A stretch of DNA of 11,918 bases from DATATB01 sp036268995 (GCA_036268995.1 DATATB010000039.1:1-11918); one strand, 5' to 3'. Shown: positions 1 to 7,939, counted from the stretch's first letter. Notes: generated by a model from the sequence alone, not told the origin. Translations and numbers: made by a program.

Positions 1-347
1 CTGGCGCCGACGATGTGCATTTTGACTTCGCTGGAACTGTTGCCGCCCAAGCGCGAGCGGTCTTGCACCAGCACGACGCGGGCCCCGTGCCTGGCGGCGG
101 CCACGGCCGCGCACACGCCGGCGACACCGCCGCCGGCGACCAGCACGTCGGCCTCGAGTTCGACGAGCGTCATGTGCGGCTCGTGTGGCGCGGTGCGTTT
201 GGCGTCGGGCGGCGCGATGCGATCGAACTCACGATGCAACTGATCGCGCGACAACTCGGCGGCCGCGGCCGGCGGCGCGTCGCCCGCCAAGAACACCAGG
301 CTATAACCACTCCACCCGATCGAGTTCAAAAAGTCGCGGCGTTTCAT
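1..347 (-). CDS. FAD-dependent oxidoreductase, N-terminal part (3' end outside window)
   Basis: Only the first 115 residues lie in the window; the rest continues past position 1. The protein opens with MKRRDFL followed by a weakly hydrophobic stretch and an Ala-rich segment near residue 30, which fits a twin-arginine (Tat) export signal, so the mature enzyme probably acts outside the cytoplasmic membrane. Residues 67-96 form the beta-alpha-beta dinucleotide fold with AGGGVAG (GxGxxG at 72-77) and the hydrophobic strand VVLVQD. The LGGNSSSEVKM segment at 100-110 is typical of the FAD_oxidored (pfam12831-like) proteins abundant in planctomycetes. The substrate cannot be told from this fragment. 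The ATG at 347-345 is chosen because it gives the intact Tat signal; no strong Shine-Dalgarno sequence precedes it. The gene diverges from the symporter gene at 495. Confidence 0.85.
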   Translation of the reverse strand, partial: MKRRDFLNSIGWSGYSLVFLAGDAPPAAAAELSRDQLHREFDRIAPPDAKRTAPHEPHMTLVELEADVLVAGGGVAGVCAAVAAARHGARVVLVQDRSRLGGNSSSEVKMHIVGA

Positions 348-494
348 AAACTTGTTCGCCCAGGGCGTGCTTGGCAGGTATGCTGAGCCTTCAAGCTAAC
401 CGCACGGTCGGCGCCGCTCAACCGGTTGCTGCGAAACACGCCCACGGACCGCAGGTGCGTCGGCTTTGACTTCCCGGTGTAAGAAAGAGGATTT
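348..494. other. Divergent intergenic region between oxidoreductase and symporter genes
   Basis: This 147-base gap separates two divergent genes, so it must hold both promoters if each is transcribed on its own. Apart from the ribosome binding site at 484-490 I see no convincing -35/-10 pair, operator palindrome or small ORF. A TTGACT at about 465-470 is too close to the start codon to be the symporter's -35 box with standard spacing. Confidence 0.5.
484..490 (+). promoter_or_regulatory. Ribosome binding site deciding the GTG start of the symporter
   Basis: AAAGAGG ends four bases before the GTG at 495. It is the only Shine-Dalgarno-like sequence near the 5' end of this frame and supports GTG 495 as the start. 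A start there also puts a short hydrophilic N-terminus ahead of the first membrane helix, as expected for the family. Confidence 0.6.
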
Positions 495-2174
495 GTGCCG
501 CCCCACGCCCCTGCCCTGCCCCATGCGGGACTCTCCTGGCCCGACTATGCCGCCGTGGGCGGCTACTTGCTGCTGACGCTGGGGATCGTCGCCTGGTCCA
601 GTCGGCGGCAAAAAAATACCGAAGACTTCTTTCTCGGCGGCCGGCGCATGCCGTCGATCGCCGTCGGCCTGAGCATCATGGCCACGCTGCTGTCGACCAT
701 TACGTATCTGGGCCTGCCGGGCGAAGTGGTCAAAAACGGCATCGCCATTTTCGCCGGCTACCTGGCCTATCCCTTTGCGATGGCCTTTATCTTGTTGCTG
801 CTCGTCCCCTTCTTTATGCGATTGCGGATGACGAGTGCCTACGAATACCTGCAGCGGCGCTTCGACTATCGGGCGCGCCTGCTGGGCGGCCTGCTGTTTC
901 TGCTGTTGCGGCTGGGCTGGATTTCGGTGGTCGTCTACACGGCGTCGCTGGCGCTGGTGGAGATGACGCACGGCCCGTTGGTGGCCCTGCTGGACAAGAC
1001 CATGCTGGCGGGCTGCGAGCCGCTGTATTGCGTGATCGTAGCCGTCGGCCTGGCCTCGACCGTGTATGCCTGCATGGGCGGTATGCGGGCCGTGATTTGG
1101 ACCGACGTGCTGCAATCGTTCATGCTCTTCGGCGGTGCCGGGCTGATCGTGGGCTACGTGATGTGGACCACCGGCGCCGGCCCCAGCCAGTGGTGGGACC
1201 GAGCATCGCAGTTCAGCAGCGGCCATACGAGCCCCCCCTGGTTCAGCTTCGATCCCACGGTGCGCATCACGGTATTCACGTCCATCATCATGTCGTTCAC
1301 TTGGAACATCTGCACGCACGGCTCGGACCAAGTGGTGTTGCAGCGGTACTTCACCACCGACTCGCTGGCCAGCGCCAGCAAGTCGTACATCGTGAGCGTC
1401 GTATCTCAGATCGGGATCGGCTTTTTGCTGGCGCTCTCGGGACTCGCGCTGCTGTACTTCTACCTGGAGAATCCGCACCATCTGCCCGAGGGCATGTCGG
1501 CGCTCGAATCGGCCGACAAGGTCATGCCGCACTTTTACGCCCACCAGTTGCCGGTGGGCCTGGGCGGCTTGATCCTGGCCAGTTTTTTATGCGACGCAAT
1601 GCAGACACTCGTCTCGGGCGTCAACAGCATCACGGCCGTGGCCACCCAGGACTTGCTCGACCGCTCGTCGGATGCGCCGGGCGGCCAGAAGGAACTGGCC
1701 TTTGCCCGGCTGCTGACGCTGGGCGTGGGCCTGGTCGTGACGTTTCTGGCTTGCGGCGTGGCGATGATGGCGATGGAGTCGAAGCTGAATATCATCGACC
1801 TCAACCAGCGGAGCTTCAACATGTTTCTCGGCCCGCTGGGCGCGCTATTCTTCATCGGCATGTTTTTGCCGCGTTGCACGTCGCGTTCGGCGGTGCCGGC
1901 AACCGTGCTGGGCGTGATGGTAGCGCTGACCTGGAGCTACTGGCACGAACTGTGCCTGGCGGCGACGCATGTACTGCCCTCGCCGGCCGCGGATGTCGTG
2001 CAAGGCTGGTCGCGGCACGTTCCCAGCATGGCGCTGGCCGTGGCCGTGCCCTGCCTGGCTACGTTCGTGATCGCCGCCGTGCTCGGCCAGATCGTCGATT
2101 CGCGCGAGCACGCCGGCCGCGACTACAGTTGGCGGGCCGTTATGCGCCGGCCGCGCGAGACGGCTAGCGAATGA
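495..2174 (+). CDS. Sodium:solute symporter (SSS/SSF family)
   Basis: This 559-residue integral membrane protein belongs to the SSS family, whose members import sugars, carboxylates, amino acids or similar solutes with Na+ across the cytoplasmic membrane. It has about 13 hydrophobic segments, a normal length and helix count for the family. Family landmarks are DFFLGGRRMP after the first helix (44-53), the STITYLG stretch of the unwound helix (67-73), the signature GGMRAVIWTDVLQ (195-207), and a helix ending in SGVNSITAVATQDLL (374-388), which carries the Ser/Asn/Thr residues where the Na2 site normally lies. The solute cannot be assigned; the divergent secreted oxidoreductase and convergent secreted esterase suggest carbohydrate or carboxylate scavenging, but this is weak inference. 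Start is GTG at 495 behind AAAGAGG. The gene ends 22 bases from the convergent esterase stop. Confidence 0.93.
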   Translation: MPPHAPALPHAGLSWPDYAAVGGYLLLTLGIVAWSSRRQKNTEDFFLGGRRMPSIAVGLSIMATLLSTITYLGLPGEVVKNGIAIFAGYLAYPFAMAFILLLLVPFFMRLRMTSAYEYLQRRFDYRARLLGGLLFLLLRLGWISVVVYTASLALVEMTHGPLVALLDKTMLAGCEPLYCVIVAVGLASTVYACMGGMRAVIWTDVLQSFMLFGGAGLIVGYVMWTTGAGPSQWWDRASQFSSGHTSPPWFSFDPTVRITVFTSIIMSFTWNICTHGSDQVVLQRYFTTDSLASASKSYIVSVVSQIGIGFLLALSGLALLYFYLENPHHLPEGMSALESADKVMPHFYAHQLPVGLGGLILASFLCDAMQTLVSGVNSITAVATQDLLDRSSDAPGGQKELAFARLLTLGVGLVVTFLACGVAMMAMESKLNIIDLNQRSFNMFLGPLGALFFIGMFLPRCTSRSAVPATVLGVMVALTWSYWHELCLAATHVLPSPAADVVQGWSRHVPSMALAVAVPCLATFVIAAVLGQIVDSREHAGRDYSWRAVMRRPRETASE

Positions 2175-2196
2175 AGGCGGGAAAAATCAGGCCTCG

Positions 2197-3111
2197 CTAG
2201 TTGCCCTCGATCGGCCAGTCGCGCCACATCCAGCGCATCGCCTCGGGAAAGATGGCGGTGCCGTGCTTGCTGCTGTGCACGCCTTCGCCGAAGACGAACT
2301 TGTGGTCGTAGCCCTTGGCGTCCAGCGCGGCGGCCATGGCCTTGTTCGCCTCGGGCCAACTGCCGAACTGGTTCACGATATCGTTGGCCCCGTCCTGCTG
2401 GAAAATGCGAATCGGCTTCTTGGGCGTTAAACGCACCAGGTCGGGATACTTGTTGCCGCCGCGGATGTTGGTGAAGCTGCCCACGGTCGTGAATACCTTG
2501 CGGAATTCGTTGGGCCGCTGCCAGGCTACTGTAAAAGCGCAAATTCCGCCCGAGCTGCTGCCGGCGATGCAGCGTCCCTCGGGATCTTTGGTCAGGTTGT
2601 ACTGCTTGCCGACCTCCGGCAGGATTTCCTCGAGCAGGAAGCGAGCATAGGCGTCGCTGAGCGTGTCGTATTCGAGGCTGCGGTTCTTGGGTCCCGCCGG
2701 CCGGCCATCGGGCCGCTTGCGCGGCGGCTCGCCGGGCTTCAAGGGCACGTCGCCCGGCTTGATGAAAATGCCGATCGTGACCGGCATTTGGTGCTTGTAA
2801 ATCAGGTTGTCGAAAACCGTGCTCGCCTTGTAAACGTCTCCGTCCTGGCACACGAAGACGCAGGCCGGCTTGGCCGGGTCGTATTGCTTGGGCACGTACA
2901 CCGAATACTCGCGCACGGTGCCAGGGTAAATCTTGCTGTTGTTCCACGAATGCTTGGTCACCGTGCCCTTGGGCACGCCGGGCTGCGGCAGCGAGTCCGG
3001 GCCGGGAACATATTGATCGTCGGGCGAAGGCGTCTTGGGCTTCGGGGTCTGGGCACTGGCACAAGCGGTCGCCAGCACCAACAGCGCCGTGGCCAAGGGT
3101 CGTGAGATCAT
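2197..3111 (-). CDS. Secreted alpha/beta-hydrolase, putative esterase
   Basis: From the ATG at 3111 the protein has 304 residues and begins MISRPLATALLVLATACASAQ, a clear Sec signal peptide, so it is exported. It resembles the putative-esterase (Esterase D/Fes-like) alpha/beta-hydrolases that planctomycetes encode in large numbers. The nucleophile elbow is AGSSSGG, with Ser186 as the likely catalytic serine. The candidate acid is Asp240 or Asp244 (in QQDGAND), and the base is His279 or His283 in GEGVHSSKHG near the C-terminus. A Pro/Lys/Arg-rich insertion (about 121-143) sits before the elbow. Related proteins act on ester-linked groups of polysaccharides or on siderophores; the substrate here is unknown. 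A longer reading frame reaches 3168, but the start at 3111 is preferred because it has an AAAGGAA ribosome binding site and places the signal peptide at the N-terminus. Confidence 0.88.
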   Translation of the reverse strand: MISRPLATALLVLATACASAQTPKPKTPSPDDQYVPGPDSLPQPGVPKGTVTKHSWNNSKIYPGTVREYSVYVPKQYDPAKPACVFVCQDGDVYKASTVFDNLIYKHQMPVTIGIFIKPGDVPLKPGEPPRKRPDGRPAGPKNRSLEYDTLSDAYARFLLEEILPEVGKQYNLTKDPEGRCIAGSSSGGICAFTVAWQRPNEFRKVFTTVGSFTNIRGGNKYPDLVRLTPKKPIRIFQQDGANDIVNQFGSWPEANKAMAAALDAKGYDHKFVFGEGVHSSKHGTAIFPEAMRWMWRDWPIEGN

Positions 3112-3120
3112 CGCAGTGGG

Positions 3121-3127
3121 TTCCTTT
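3121..3127 (-). promoter_or_regulatory. Ribosome binding site fixing the esterase start at 3111
   Basis: Read on the minus strand, AAAGGAA lies nine bases upstream of the ATG at 3111-3109. It favours this internal Met over the earlier in-frame Met at 3168, whose extra 19 residues are polar and would bury the signal peptide. Confidence 0.7.
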
Positions 3128-3264
3128 GCGGCAAGTGAGGGGTGGCTTTTCCTGATCGATTCGTTCATGCCTTTCGGCCCACTTCAAAATCGCGTGCAAC
3201 CGGGTATTTTAACGGCATCGCACGACCGCGCCGATTCGATGCTCATTTCCAGCAGGCGAGACGC

Positions 3265-3271
3265 AAAGGAG
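3265..3271 (+). promoter_or_regulatory. Ribosome binding site fixing the amidotransferase start at 3278
   Basis: AAAGGAG stands six bases before the ATG at 3278. The open frame extends upstream to 3035, but only this start has a strong ribosome binding site, and it begins exactly where amidotransferase homology begins. Confidence 0.8.
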
Positions 3272-3277
3272 CCTCCG

Positions 3278-3982
3278 ATGCCCTCAGAAGTCGTCGTGCT
3301 CCAGCACGTGGGTTGCGAAACCATTGGCTCGATTCAAGCTGTGCTCGCGGCCAAACAGGTGGCGGTGCGCGTGGTGCGGCTGTTCAAGGGCGAACCCGTA
3401 CCCAAGGATCTGGGAGCAGCGGGTGGCTTGATTGTGATGGGTGGACCGATGGGAGTCTACGATCATGATCGATTCCCTTTTTTATTGGACGAAATGCGGC
3501 TGATCGAAGCCACGGCTCGTGCCGACAAGCCCGTGCTGGGCATCTGCCTGGGAAGTCAGTTGCTGGCCGCAGCCCTGGGAGCGACCGTGAAGCCCAGCGG
3601 GCGGCAGGAAATCGGCTGGCACGAGGTCACGCTCGCGCCCGCCGCCGAGAGCGACGAACTCTGGTCGGGCGTCCCCTCGAAGTTCATGGCCGTGCATTGG
3701 CATGGCGATATTTTCGACTTGCCCGCAAGTGCGCAATTGCTGGCGTCGTCGCAGATGACGGCGCACCAGGCGTTTCGCTATGGCCCCAGCGCCTACGGAC
3801 TGCTGTTTCACATGGAAGTCACGGCCGGCGGTCTGGACGGCATGGCCGCCGCGTTCCCCGGCGACTTGGAAAAAGTCGGCCTGACCCGGGCCGCATTGCT
3901 CGAACAATCGCAGCATTACCTGCCAGGGCTGCAAACGATTGGCGAGCAGGTTTTTCAGCGCTGGGTCCAGCGCCTGATCTGA
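3278..3982 (+). CDS. Class I glutamine amidotransferase (GMP synthase GATase-like)
   Basis: This 234-residue protein consists of a single class I (triad) glutamine amidotransferase domain, which hydrolyses glutamine to release ammonia. Visible motifs are GGLIVMGGPMGVYD (49-62), the oxyanion strand and nucleophile elbow PVLGICLGSQLLA (85-97) with Cys90 as nucleophile, and LLFHMEVT (175-182), which gives His178 and Glu180 of the Cys-His-Glu triad. The HWHGD segment at 140-144 is common in the stand-alone subfamily related to the GuaA amidotransferase domain. No synthetase domain is attached, so it may serve a separate amination partner or act on gamma-glutamyl compounds, as PuuD-like relatives do; the sequence does not decide. 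It is cytoplasmic, with no signal or membrane segment, and appears to be transcribed alone. Confidence 0.9.
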   Translation: MPSEVVVLQHVGCETIGSIQAVLAAKQVAVRVVRLFKGEPVPKDLGAAGGLIVMGGPMGVYDHDRFPFLLDEMRLIEATARADKPVLGICLGSQLLAAALGATVKPSGRQEIGWHEVTLAPAAESDELWSGVPSKFMAVHWHGDIFDLPASAQLLASSQMTAHQAFRYGPSAYGLLFHMEVTAGGLDGMAAAFPGDLEKVGLTRAALLEQSQHYLPGLQTIGEQVFQRWVQRLI

Positions 3983-4254
3983 TGGGCTGCGCTGCGATCG
4001 GCATCATCCGGGCGGCGTGAGGAATCGTCGGAATGTGCCGACGGCATCGATTTTAGCGGCGCGCACCGCAGCGGTAACCACGGATTTGGCAAAAAAGGAG
4101 CAACCCACCGCACGGCTCCCCCAGATCGGTTGAACTATGTTTGAACACCTCCGCGAAGCTTCCTCCCGCCATCTGCCGAACCGACACGACTGTTAACCCG
4201 CCCGCTTAAGTTCCATCCTTCCGCCTCATTCATTCCTTGATTGCGCGCCCTGCC
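3983..4254. other. 272-base intergenic region, weak hairpin only
   Basis: No gene of credible length lies here. At 4026-4043 there is a six-base-pair inverted repeat (CGTCGG, six-base loop, CCGACG) followed eight bases later by ATTTT. It might terminate the amidotransferase transcript but lacks a proper U-run. A purine tract AAAAAAGGAG at 4091-4100 resembles a ribosome binding site, but no start codon follows at suitable spacing. I looked for the conserved core of a c-di-GMP riboswitch ahead of the HD-GYP gene and did not see it. Confidence 0.4.
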
Positions 4255-5475
4255 ATGGTCAGTACCAACAATATGATTCCCGAATCGCCCGCCACTGCGC
4301 CGGTCGTGCCCGGCCGCCAGCCCATGTCGTCCAACACCGCGATGCCCGGCGGGATCCGCGACGTGAAGCAATCGAAGATCCTGATCGTGGACGACGAACC
4401 GGTCAACGTGAAGATCGTGCGGAAGTATTTGAGCCTGGAAGGCTATCAGCACCTGGTCTCCACGACCGATCCGGGGCTGGCAGTGCAGATGGTCATCGAC
4501 GAGGAGCCCGACGCGGTTCTGCTGGACATTATGATGCCGAAAATCAGCGGGCTGGATATTCTAGCCACGCTGCGGGCCGACGCCCGCTGGCTGCATCTGC
4601 CGATCGTGATCCTGACGGCGGCCAGCGACCTGGACACCAAGCGCAAGGCGCTCGAGCTCGGGGCCACCGACTTTCTGGGCAAGCCGCTGGATCAAACCGA
4701 GCTGATGCCCCGCATCCGCAACGCACTGACCGTCAAGCAGCACTACGACAGCTTGCGCAACTATTCGCAGGAGTTGGAAGCCGCGGTGTTGAAGCGGACC
4801 GCGGAGCTGGCGCGCTCGCGGCAGGAAGTCATCCATTGCCTGGCCCGGGCCGCCGAGTTTCGCGACGACAACACCGGCAAACACGTGTGGCGCGTCGGCC
4901 GCTATGCACGGCTGATCGCCGCCGAGTTGGGTTGGCAAGGCGAACGCCTGGACATGTTCGAGCAGGCTGCCCAATTGCACGACATCGGCAAGATCGGCAT
5001 CCCAGACGCCATTTTGCTGAAGCCCGGCAAGCTCACGACCGAAGAATTCGACACCATGAAGAAGCACGCCGCATACGGGAAGAAAATCACCGTGACGCTG
5101 CCGGAGCATGAGCAGAACAAGCTCAAAGAGCACACGGAGCTGGGCTCGCGGCTGCTGGAAACCAGCGAGTCGCCGATCCTGACCCTGGCCGGAATCGTGG
5201 CCATCAGCCACCACGAGCGCTGGGATGGCACGGGCTATCCGCTGGGGCTGGCCGGCGAAGCCATTCCGATCGAGGGCCGAATCACGGCGGTGGCCGACGT
5301 GTTCGATGCGCTCAGCAGCAAGCGGCCGTACAAGCCCGCCTTCGATCTGGCGAAGTGCTTCGAGCTGCTCGAACAGGGACGCGGCACGCACTTCGACCCG
5401 CGCATTTTGGATGCGTTCTTCCGTGCCAGCGCCGAGATCATCCAAACGCAGATTCAATACGGCGATTACGATTGA
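4255..5475 (+). CDS. Response regulator with C-terminal HD-GYP domain, predicted c-di-GMP phosphodiesterase
   Basis: From the ATG at 4255 the product is 406 residues, soluble and cytoplasmic. A disordered leader (1-37) precedes a receiver domain (about 39-160) with the acidic pair Asp46/Asp47, phosphoacceptor Asp91 in LLDIMMP, Thr121 and Lys143. A short coiled region (about 165-190) leads to an HD-GYP domain with His210, His242-Asp243 in QLHDIGKIGIPD, the second histidine pair His319-His320 and the signature HHERWDGTGYP (319-329). The domain should hydrolyse c-di-GMP, with phosphorylation of Asp91 as the switch. Between residues 271 and 297 two successive HxxxG units appear (HAAYG and HTELG) where most HD-GYP domains show one. 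The start is uncertain: no Shine-Dalgarno sequence is present, and a TTG at 4237 would add six residues. It converges on the hybrid kinase gene, a plausible phosphodonor. Confidence 0.93.
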   Translation: MVSTNNMIPESPATAPVVPGRQPMSSNTAMPGGIRDVKQSKILIVDDEPVNVKIVRKYLSLEGYQHLVSTTDPGLAVQMVIDEEPDAVLLDIMMPKISGLDILATLRADARWLHLPIVILTAASDLDTKRKALELGATDFLGKPLDQTELMPRIRNALTVKQHYDSLRNYSQELEAAVLKRTAELARSRQEVIHCLARAAEFRDDNTGKHVWRVGRYARLIAAELGWQGERLDMFEQAAQLHDIGKIGIPDAILLKPGKLTTEEFDTMKKHAAYGKKITVTLPEHEQNKLKEHTELGSRLLETSESPILTLAGIVAISHHERWDGTGYPLGLAGEAIPIEGRITAVADVFDALSSKRPYKPAFDLAKCFELLEQGRGTHFDPRILDAFFRASAEIIQTQIQYGDYD

Positions 5476-5490
5476 GGCCGGCGCGTCGAC

Positions 5491-5591
5491 CCCGGTAGCG
5501 GAATTCGTGAGAATTCCGAAACTCCGCCCGATGCTCGATCGAAAGGCTTCGCGAGCTAGCCGTCGGAAGTTTCACAACTTCCGCTACCGGG
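5491..5591. repeat. Twin-hairpin palindromic repeat between convergent genes
   Basis: The ends are a perfect 13-base inverted repeat (CCCGGTAGCGGAA at 5491-5503 and its complement at 5579-5591). Each end is itself a hairpin: CGGAATTC-GTGA-GAATTCCG at about 5499-5518 and CGGAAGTT-TCAC-AACTTCCG at about 5563-5582. The two hairpins differ in stem sequence, yet both stems pair perfectly and the loops are exact complements. The element lies between the stop of the HD-GYP gene (5475) and the stop of the kinase gene (5614), where it could act as a bidirectional terminator or protect 3' ends. A single-hairpin relative lies at 7940-7967. Confidence 0.85.
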
Positions 5592-5613
5592 CCGCGCGGC
5601 GTCCGCTGCCGGG

Positions 5614-7893
5614 TCAGCGCGTGACAATCGAGCGGGCCAACTGCTCGAGCCGGACAATCGAGGCTTCGATCGCGTAGGATCGGCCTTGGCGGGCGAATTG
5701 TTCCAACTGCTGGGCCGGCTGCGTCAGAGCCGGGAAACCGGCCGACCCACCGGCGCCTTTCAGCCAGTGGGCCAGCGCCACCAGTTCGGGCAAATCCTCG
5801 GCCGCCCAGGCGGCCCGCATCGCCACGAGCTTTTCGCCCAAGCGCTGGACAAACTCGACGACAATTTCGCGAAAATCCTCGTCGTCTGCCGGCAGGGTCG
5901 ATACCAGAACACTGGGCTGTGACACCGGTGCGGCGGCGCCCCGTGGTGTTGCCGCCAGAGATTGGGGCGCCGGCGACGTGCCTGCGGGAGGTTGAGGCGC
6001 CGGCCGTTGAGCTACTGCCGAAGGCACGCGGCTCCCGCTCGACTGTTTGCCGGCCAAGCCCAACGCCTCGGCGACGGCGGCCAGCAATTGCTTCTGCGTG
6101 ATCGGCTTGGAAACGTAGCCCGAGCAGCCCGCCTTTCGGCATTTCTCCTCGTCGCCTTTCATGGCGTTGGCCGTGAGCGCAATAATCGGCACTTGGAGGC
6201 CGCGGGCGCGAATCTGCTGCACTGCGGTGTAGCCGTCCATGACGGGCATTTGCATGTCCATCAGGATCAGGTCAAACGGCTCGGCCAAGGCCATGTCCAC
6301 GGCTTGCTGGCCGTTCTCGGCCTGCAAAATGGTGGCGCCCAGGTGCTCGAGAATCACGCGAATCAGCTTTCGATTCGTTTCGCCATCATCGACGACCAGC
6401 ACACGATGGTTGAGCACCAGCGGCCCGGTCGTGGAGTCAGATCCCGACCTGACGATCCGCTGGTCGCGCGTTTCGAGCCGCAGCGTCTGTTCGGGCTGTC
6501 CGACGGGGATGGCAAACGTGAACGTCGTGCCCCGGCTCACTTCGCTGTGGAGGGAGATCGTGCCCCCCAGCGCGTCGGCCAGCCGGCGGCTGATGGCCAG
6601 CCCCAGGCCGGTGCCGCCGAACTGCCGGGTGATGGACGAGTCGGCCTGCGTGAACGGATCGAAGATGCTTTCGAGTTTTTCCGGCGCAATGCCGATGCCC
6701 GTGTCGATAACCCGCATGACCAGTTGCGGCTCCGCGCCCTGCGGCCGATCGAGCCGGGCGGCGATCTGCACTTGCCCCTTGGCCGTGAACTTGATGGCAT
6801 TGCCGGCCAGGTTCACCAGCACCTGGCGCAGTCGCGTGGGATCGCTGCGAATGGTCTGTGGCAGCGGGCCGTCGAACACGGCCGACAGCTGCAACCCCTT
6901 CTCGTCGGCCTTCGAACGCAGCATCAGGCAGACTTCTTCGATAATCGTGCCCGGCGAGCAATCGACCGTTTCGACGCTGAGCTTGCCGGCGTCGATTTTC
7001 GACAGGTCGAGGATGTCGTTGATCAGGGCCAACAGGTGTTCGCCGCTGCTGCGAATGATTTCCAACCATTCCACCCGCTCGGCCTCATCGCTGGCCGCGC
7101 CGCGGCGCAACAGGTCGGCAAAGCCGATGATGCCGTTCAGCGGCGTGCGAATCTCGTGGCTCATATTGGCCAGGAACGACGCGCGGGCCCGGTTGGCCGA
7201 TTCGGCGCGGATCGAGACTTCTTCCAGTTGGATCGTGCGTTCGCGCACGCTACGCTCGAGGTCTTCGGCCGAGCGCCGCAAGCTCTGCTCCGCCCGCTTG
7301 CTCTCCGTGATGTCGTAGGCGATGCCCTGCAAGAACAAGGGCCGCCCCTGGTCGTCGCGCACGACGCGCGCCTCGCCATGGACCCAAACTTCGCGATTGT
7401 CGCGCGAGATGAAGCGATACTCGGATCGAAAATTGACCCCCGCCGAGCAGGTGCGCGCAAACTCAAGCCCCCAGCGCGCGCGATCGTCGGGATGCAGCTG
7501 CCGATACCACAAAAACGGATCGCCCAGCCATTCCGCCTGCGTGAAACCCAGCATGGTCTCGATGTGCGGGCTGACGTAGATTTCGTTTTCTTCAAACTGC
7601 CCGTCGAGCGAAGCCATGAACGTAATGGCCGGAATCTGCTCGACCAACGTGCGATATCGGGCTTCGGTCTGCTTGAGACGGTCGACGGCCGCGGGCGAGA
7701 ATGACGGAACGCCGTTGCCGGAGCCGGTAGGCCGGTCGGTCGCGCGTTTGCCGCGCGGTGCCGGCAGCGCGGCGCTGGGCGCCGGCAAAGGCTCGAACTC
7801 TTGCACCAATTGCCTGAGTAACGCTTCGGCTTCTTGCAGCGAGCGGGGCTCCGCCAGCATCCCACTGCCGCCGCCGTTGTGCTTCCGTTCCAT
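5614..7893 (-). CDS. Hybrid sensor histidine kinase (PAS-HisKA-HATPase-REC-HPt)
   Basis: The 759-residue protein has no membrane segment, so it probably senses an intracellular cue. In order: a low-complexity N-terminus (1-70); a PAS fold with PAC segment (about 75-200); a coiled linker (200-235); HisKA with phosphorylatable His246 in FLANMSHEIRTPLNG; HATPase with the N box around Asn361/Asn365, DTGIG (397-401), FDPF (411-414) and GGTGLGL (426-432); a receiver domain (about 497-610) with Asp501/Asp502, Asp546 in LILMDMQMP, Thr574 and Lys596; a Pro/Ala-rich linker (615-660); and an HPt domain with His709 in LAHWLKGAGGSAG. It can therefore pass phosphate His246 to Asp546 to His709 and needs an outside receiver as final acceptor. 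The PAS ligand is unknown; no haem or flavin ligand residue stands out. Start is ATG at 7893 with a distant GGAG; Met12 is an alternative. Confidence 0.96.
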   Translation of the reverse strand: MERKHNGGGSGMLAEPRSLQEAEALLRQLVQEFEPLPAPSAALPAPRGKRATDRPTGSGNGVPSFSPAAVDRLKQTEARYRTLVEQIPAITFMASLDGQFEENEIYVSPHIETMLGFTQAEWLGDPFLWYRQLHPDDRARWGLEFARTCSAGVNFRSEYRFISRDNREVWVHGEARVVRDDQGRPLFLQGIAYDITESKRAEQSLRRSAEDLERSVRERTIQLEEVSIRAESANRARASFLANMSHEIRTPLNGIIGFADLLRRGAASDEAERVEWLEIIRSSGEHLLALINDILDLSKIDAGKLSVETVDCSPGTIIEEVCLMLRSKADEKGLQLSAVFDGPLPQTIRSDPTRLRQVLVNLAGNAIKFTAKGQVQIAARLDRPQGAEPQLVMRVIDTGIGIAPEKLESIFDPFTQADSSITRQFGGTGLGLAISRRLADALGGTISLHSEVSRGTTFTFAIPVGQPEQTLRLETRDQRIVRSGSDSTTGPLVLNHRVLVVDDGETNRKLIRVILEHLGATILQAENGQQAVDMALAEPFDLILMDMQMPVMDGYTAVQQIRARGLQVPIIALTANAMKGDEEKCRKAGCSGYVSKPITQKQLLAAVAEALGLAGKQSSGSRVPSAVAQRPAPQPPAGTSPAPQSLAATPRGAAAPVSQPSVLVSTLPADDEDFREIVVEFVQRLGEKLVAMRAAWAAEDLPELVALAHWLKGAGGSAGFPALTQPAQQLEQFARQGRSYAIEASIVRLEQLARSIVTR

Positions 7894-7939
7894 CGAACAA
7901 TCGCTCCGTCCCTGGCAGCGCTTGGTTTATCAGCGTGTC

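Larger units (their letters stand above)
3112..3277. other. Divergent promoter gap between esterase and amidotransferase genes
   Basis: The gap is 166 bases and contains the ribosome binding sites of both flanking genes. It must hold two outward promoters unless transcription runs in from elsewhere. An AT-richer patch (TATTTTAA at about 3205-3212, plus strand) could be a -10 region for the amidotransferase, but it lacks a good -35 partner, so I do not call it as a promoter. Confidence 0.4.

Noticed and set aside
465..494. TTGACT as a -35 box for the symporter
   Set aside because: With standard spacing the -10 box would overlap the ribosome binding site and start codon, leaving no leader.
396..1544. 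Minus-strand open frame of 382 codons opposite the symporter
   Set aside because: It is rich in His, Gln and Arg with no hydrophobic core or motif; the plus strand encodes a complete SSS transporter.
3112..3168. Upstream Met start for the esterase at 3168
   Set aside because: It would place 19 polar residues before a clear signal peptide and has a worse ribosome binding site than the ATG at 3111.
3035..3277. N-terminal extension of the amidotransferase back to 3035
   Set aside because: It would overlap the esterase 5' end and add non-homologous sequence. The ATG at 3278 has a strong AAAGGAG and starts at the domain boundary.
3983..4254. c-di-GMP riboswitch ahead of the HD-GYP gene
   Set aside because: The conserved GEMM core sequences are not visible; only a weak six-pair hairpin is present.
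5962..7704. Long plus-strand open frame (580 codons) over the kinase gene
   Set aside because: It is antisense to a protein with complete PAS, HisKA, HATPase, REC and HPt motifs. Its composition (Arg/Gln/Ala/His-rich, no domain pattern) is that of a GC-rich antisense frame.
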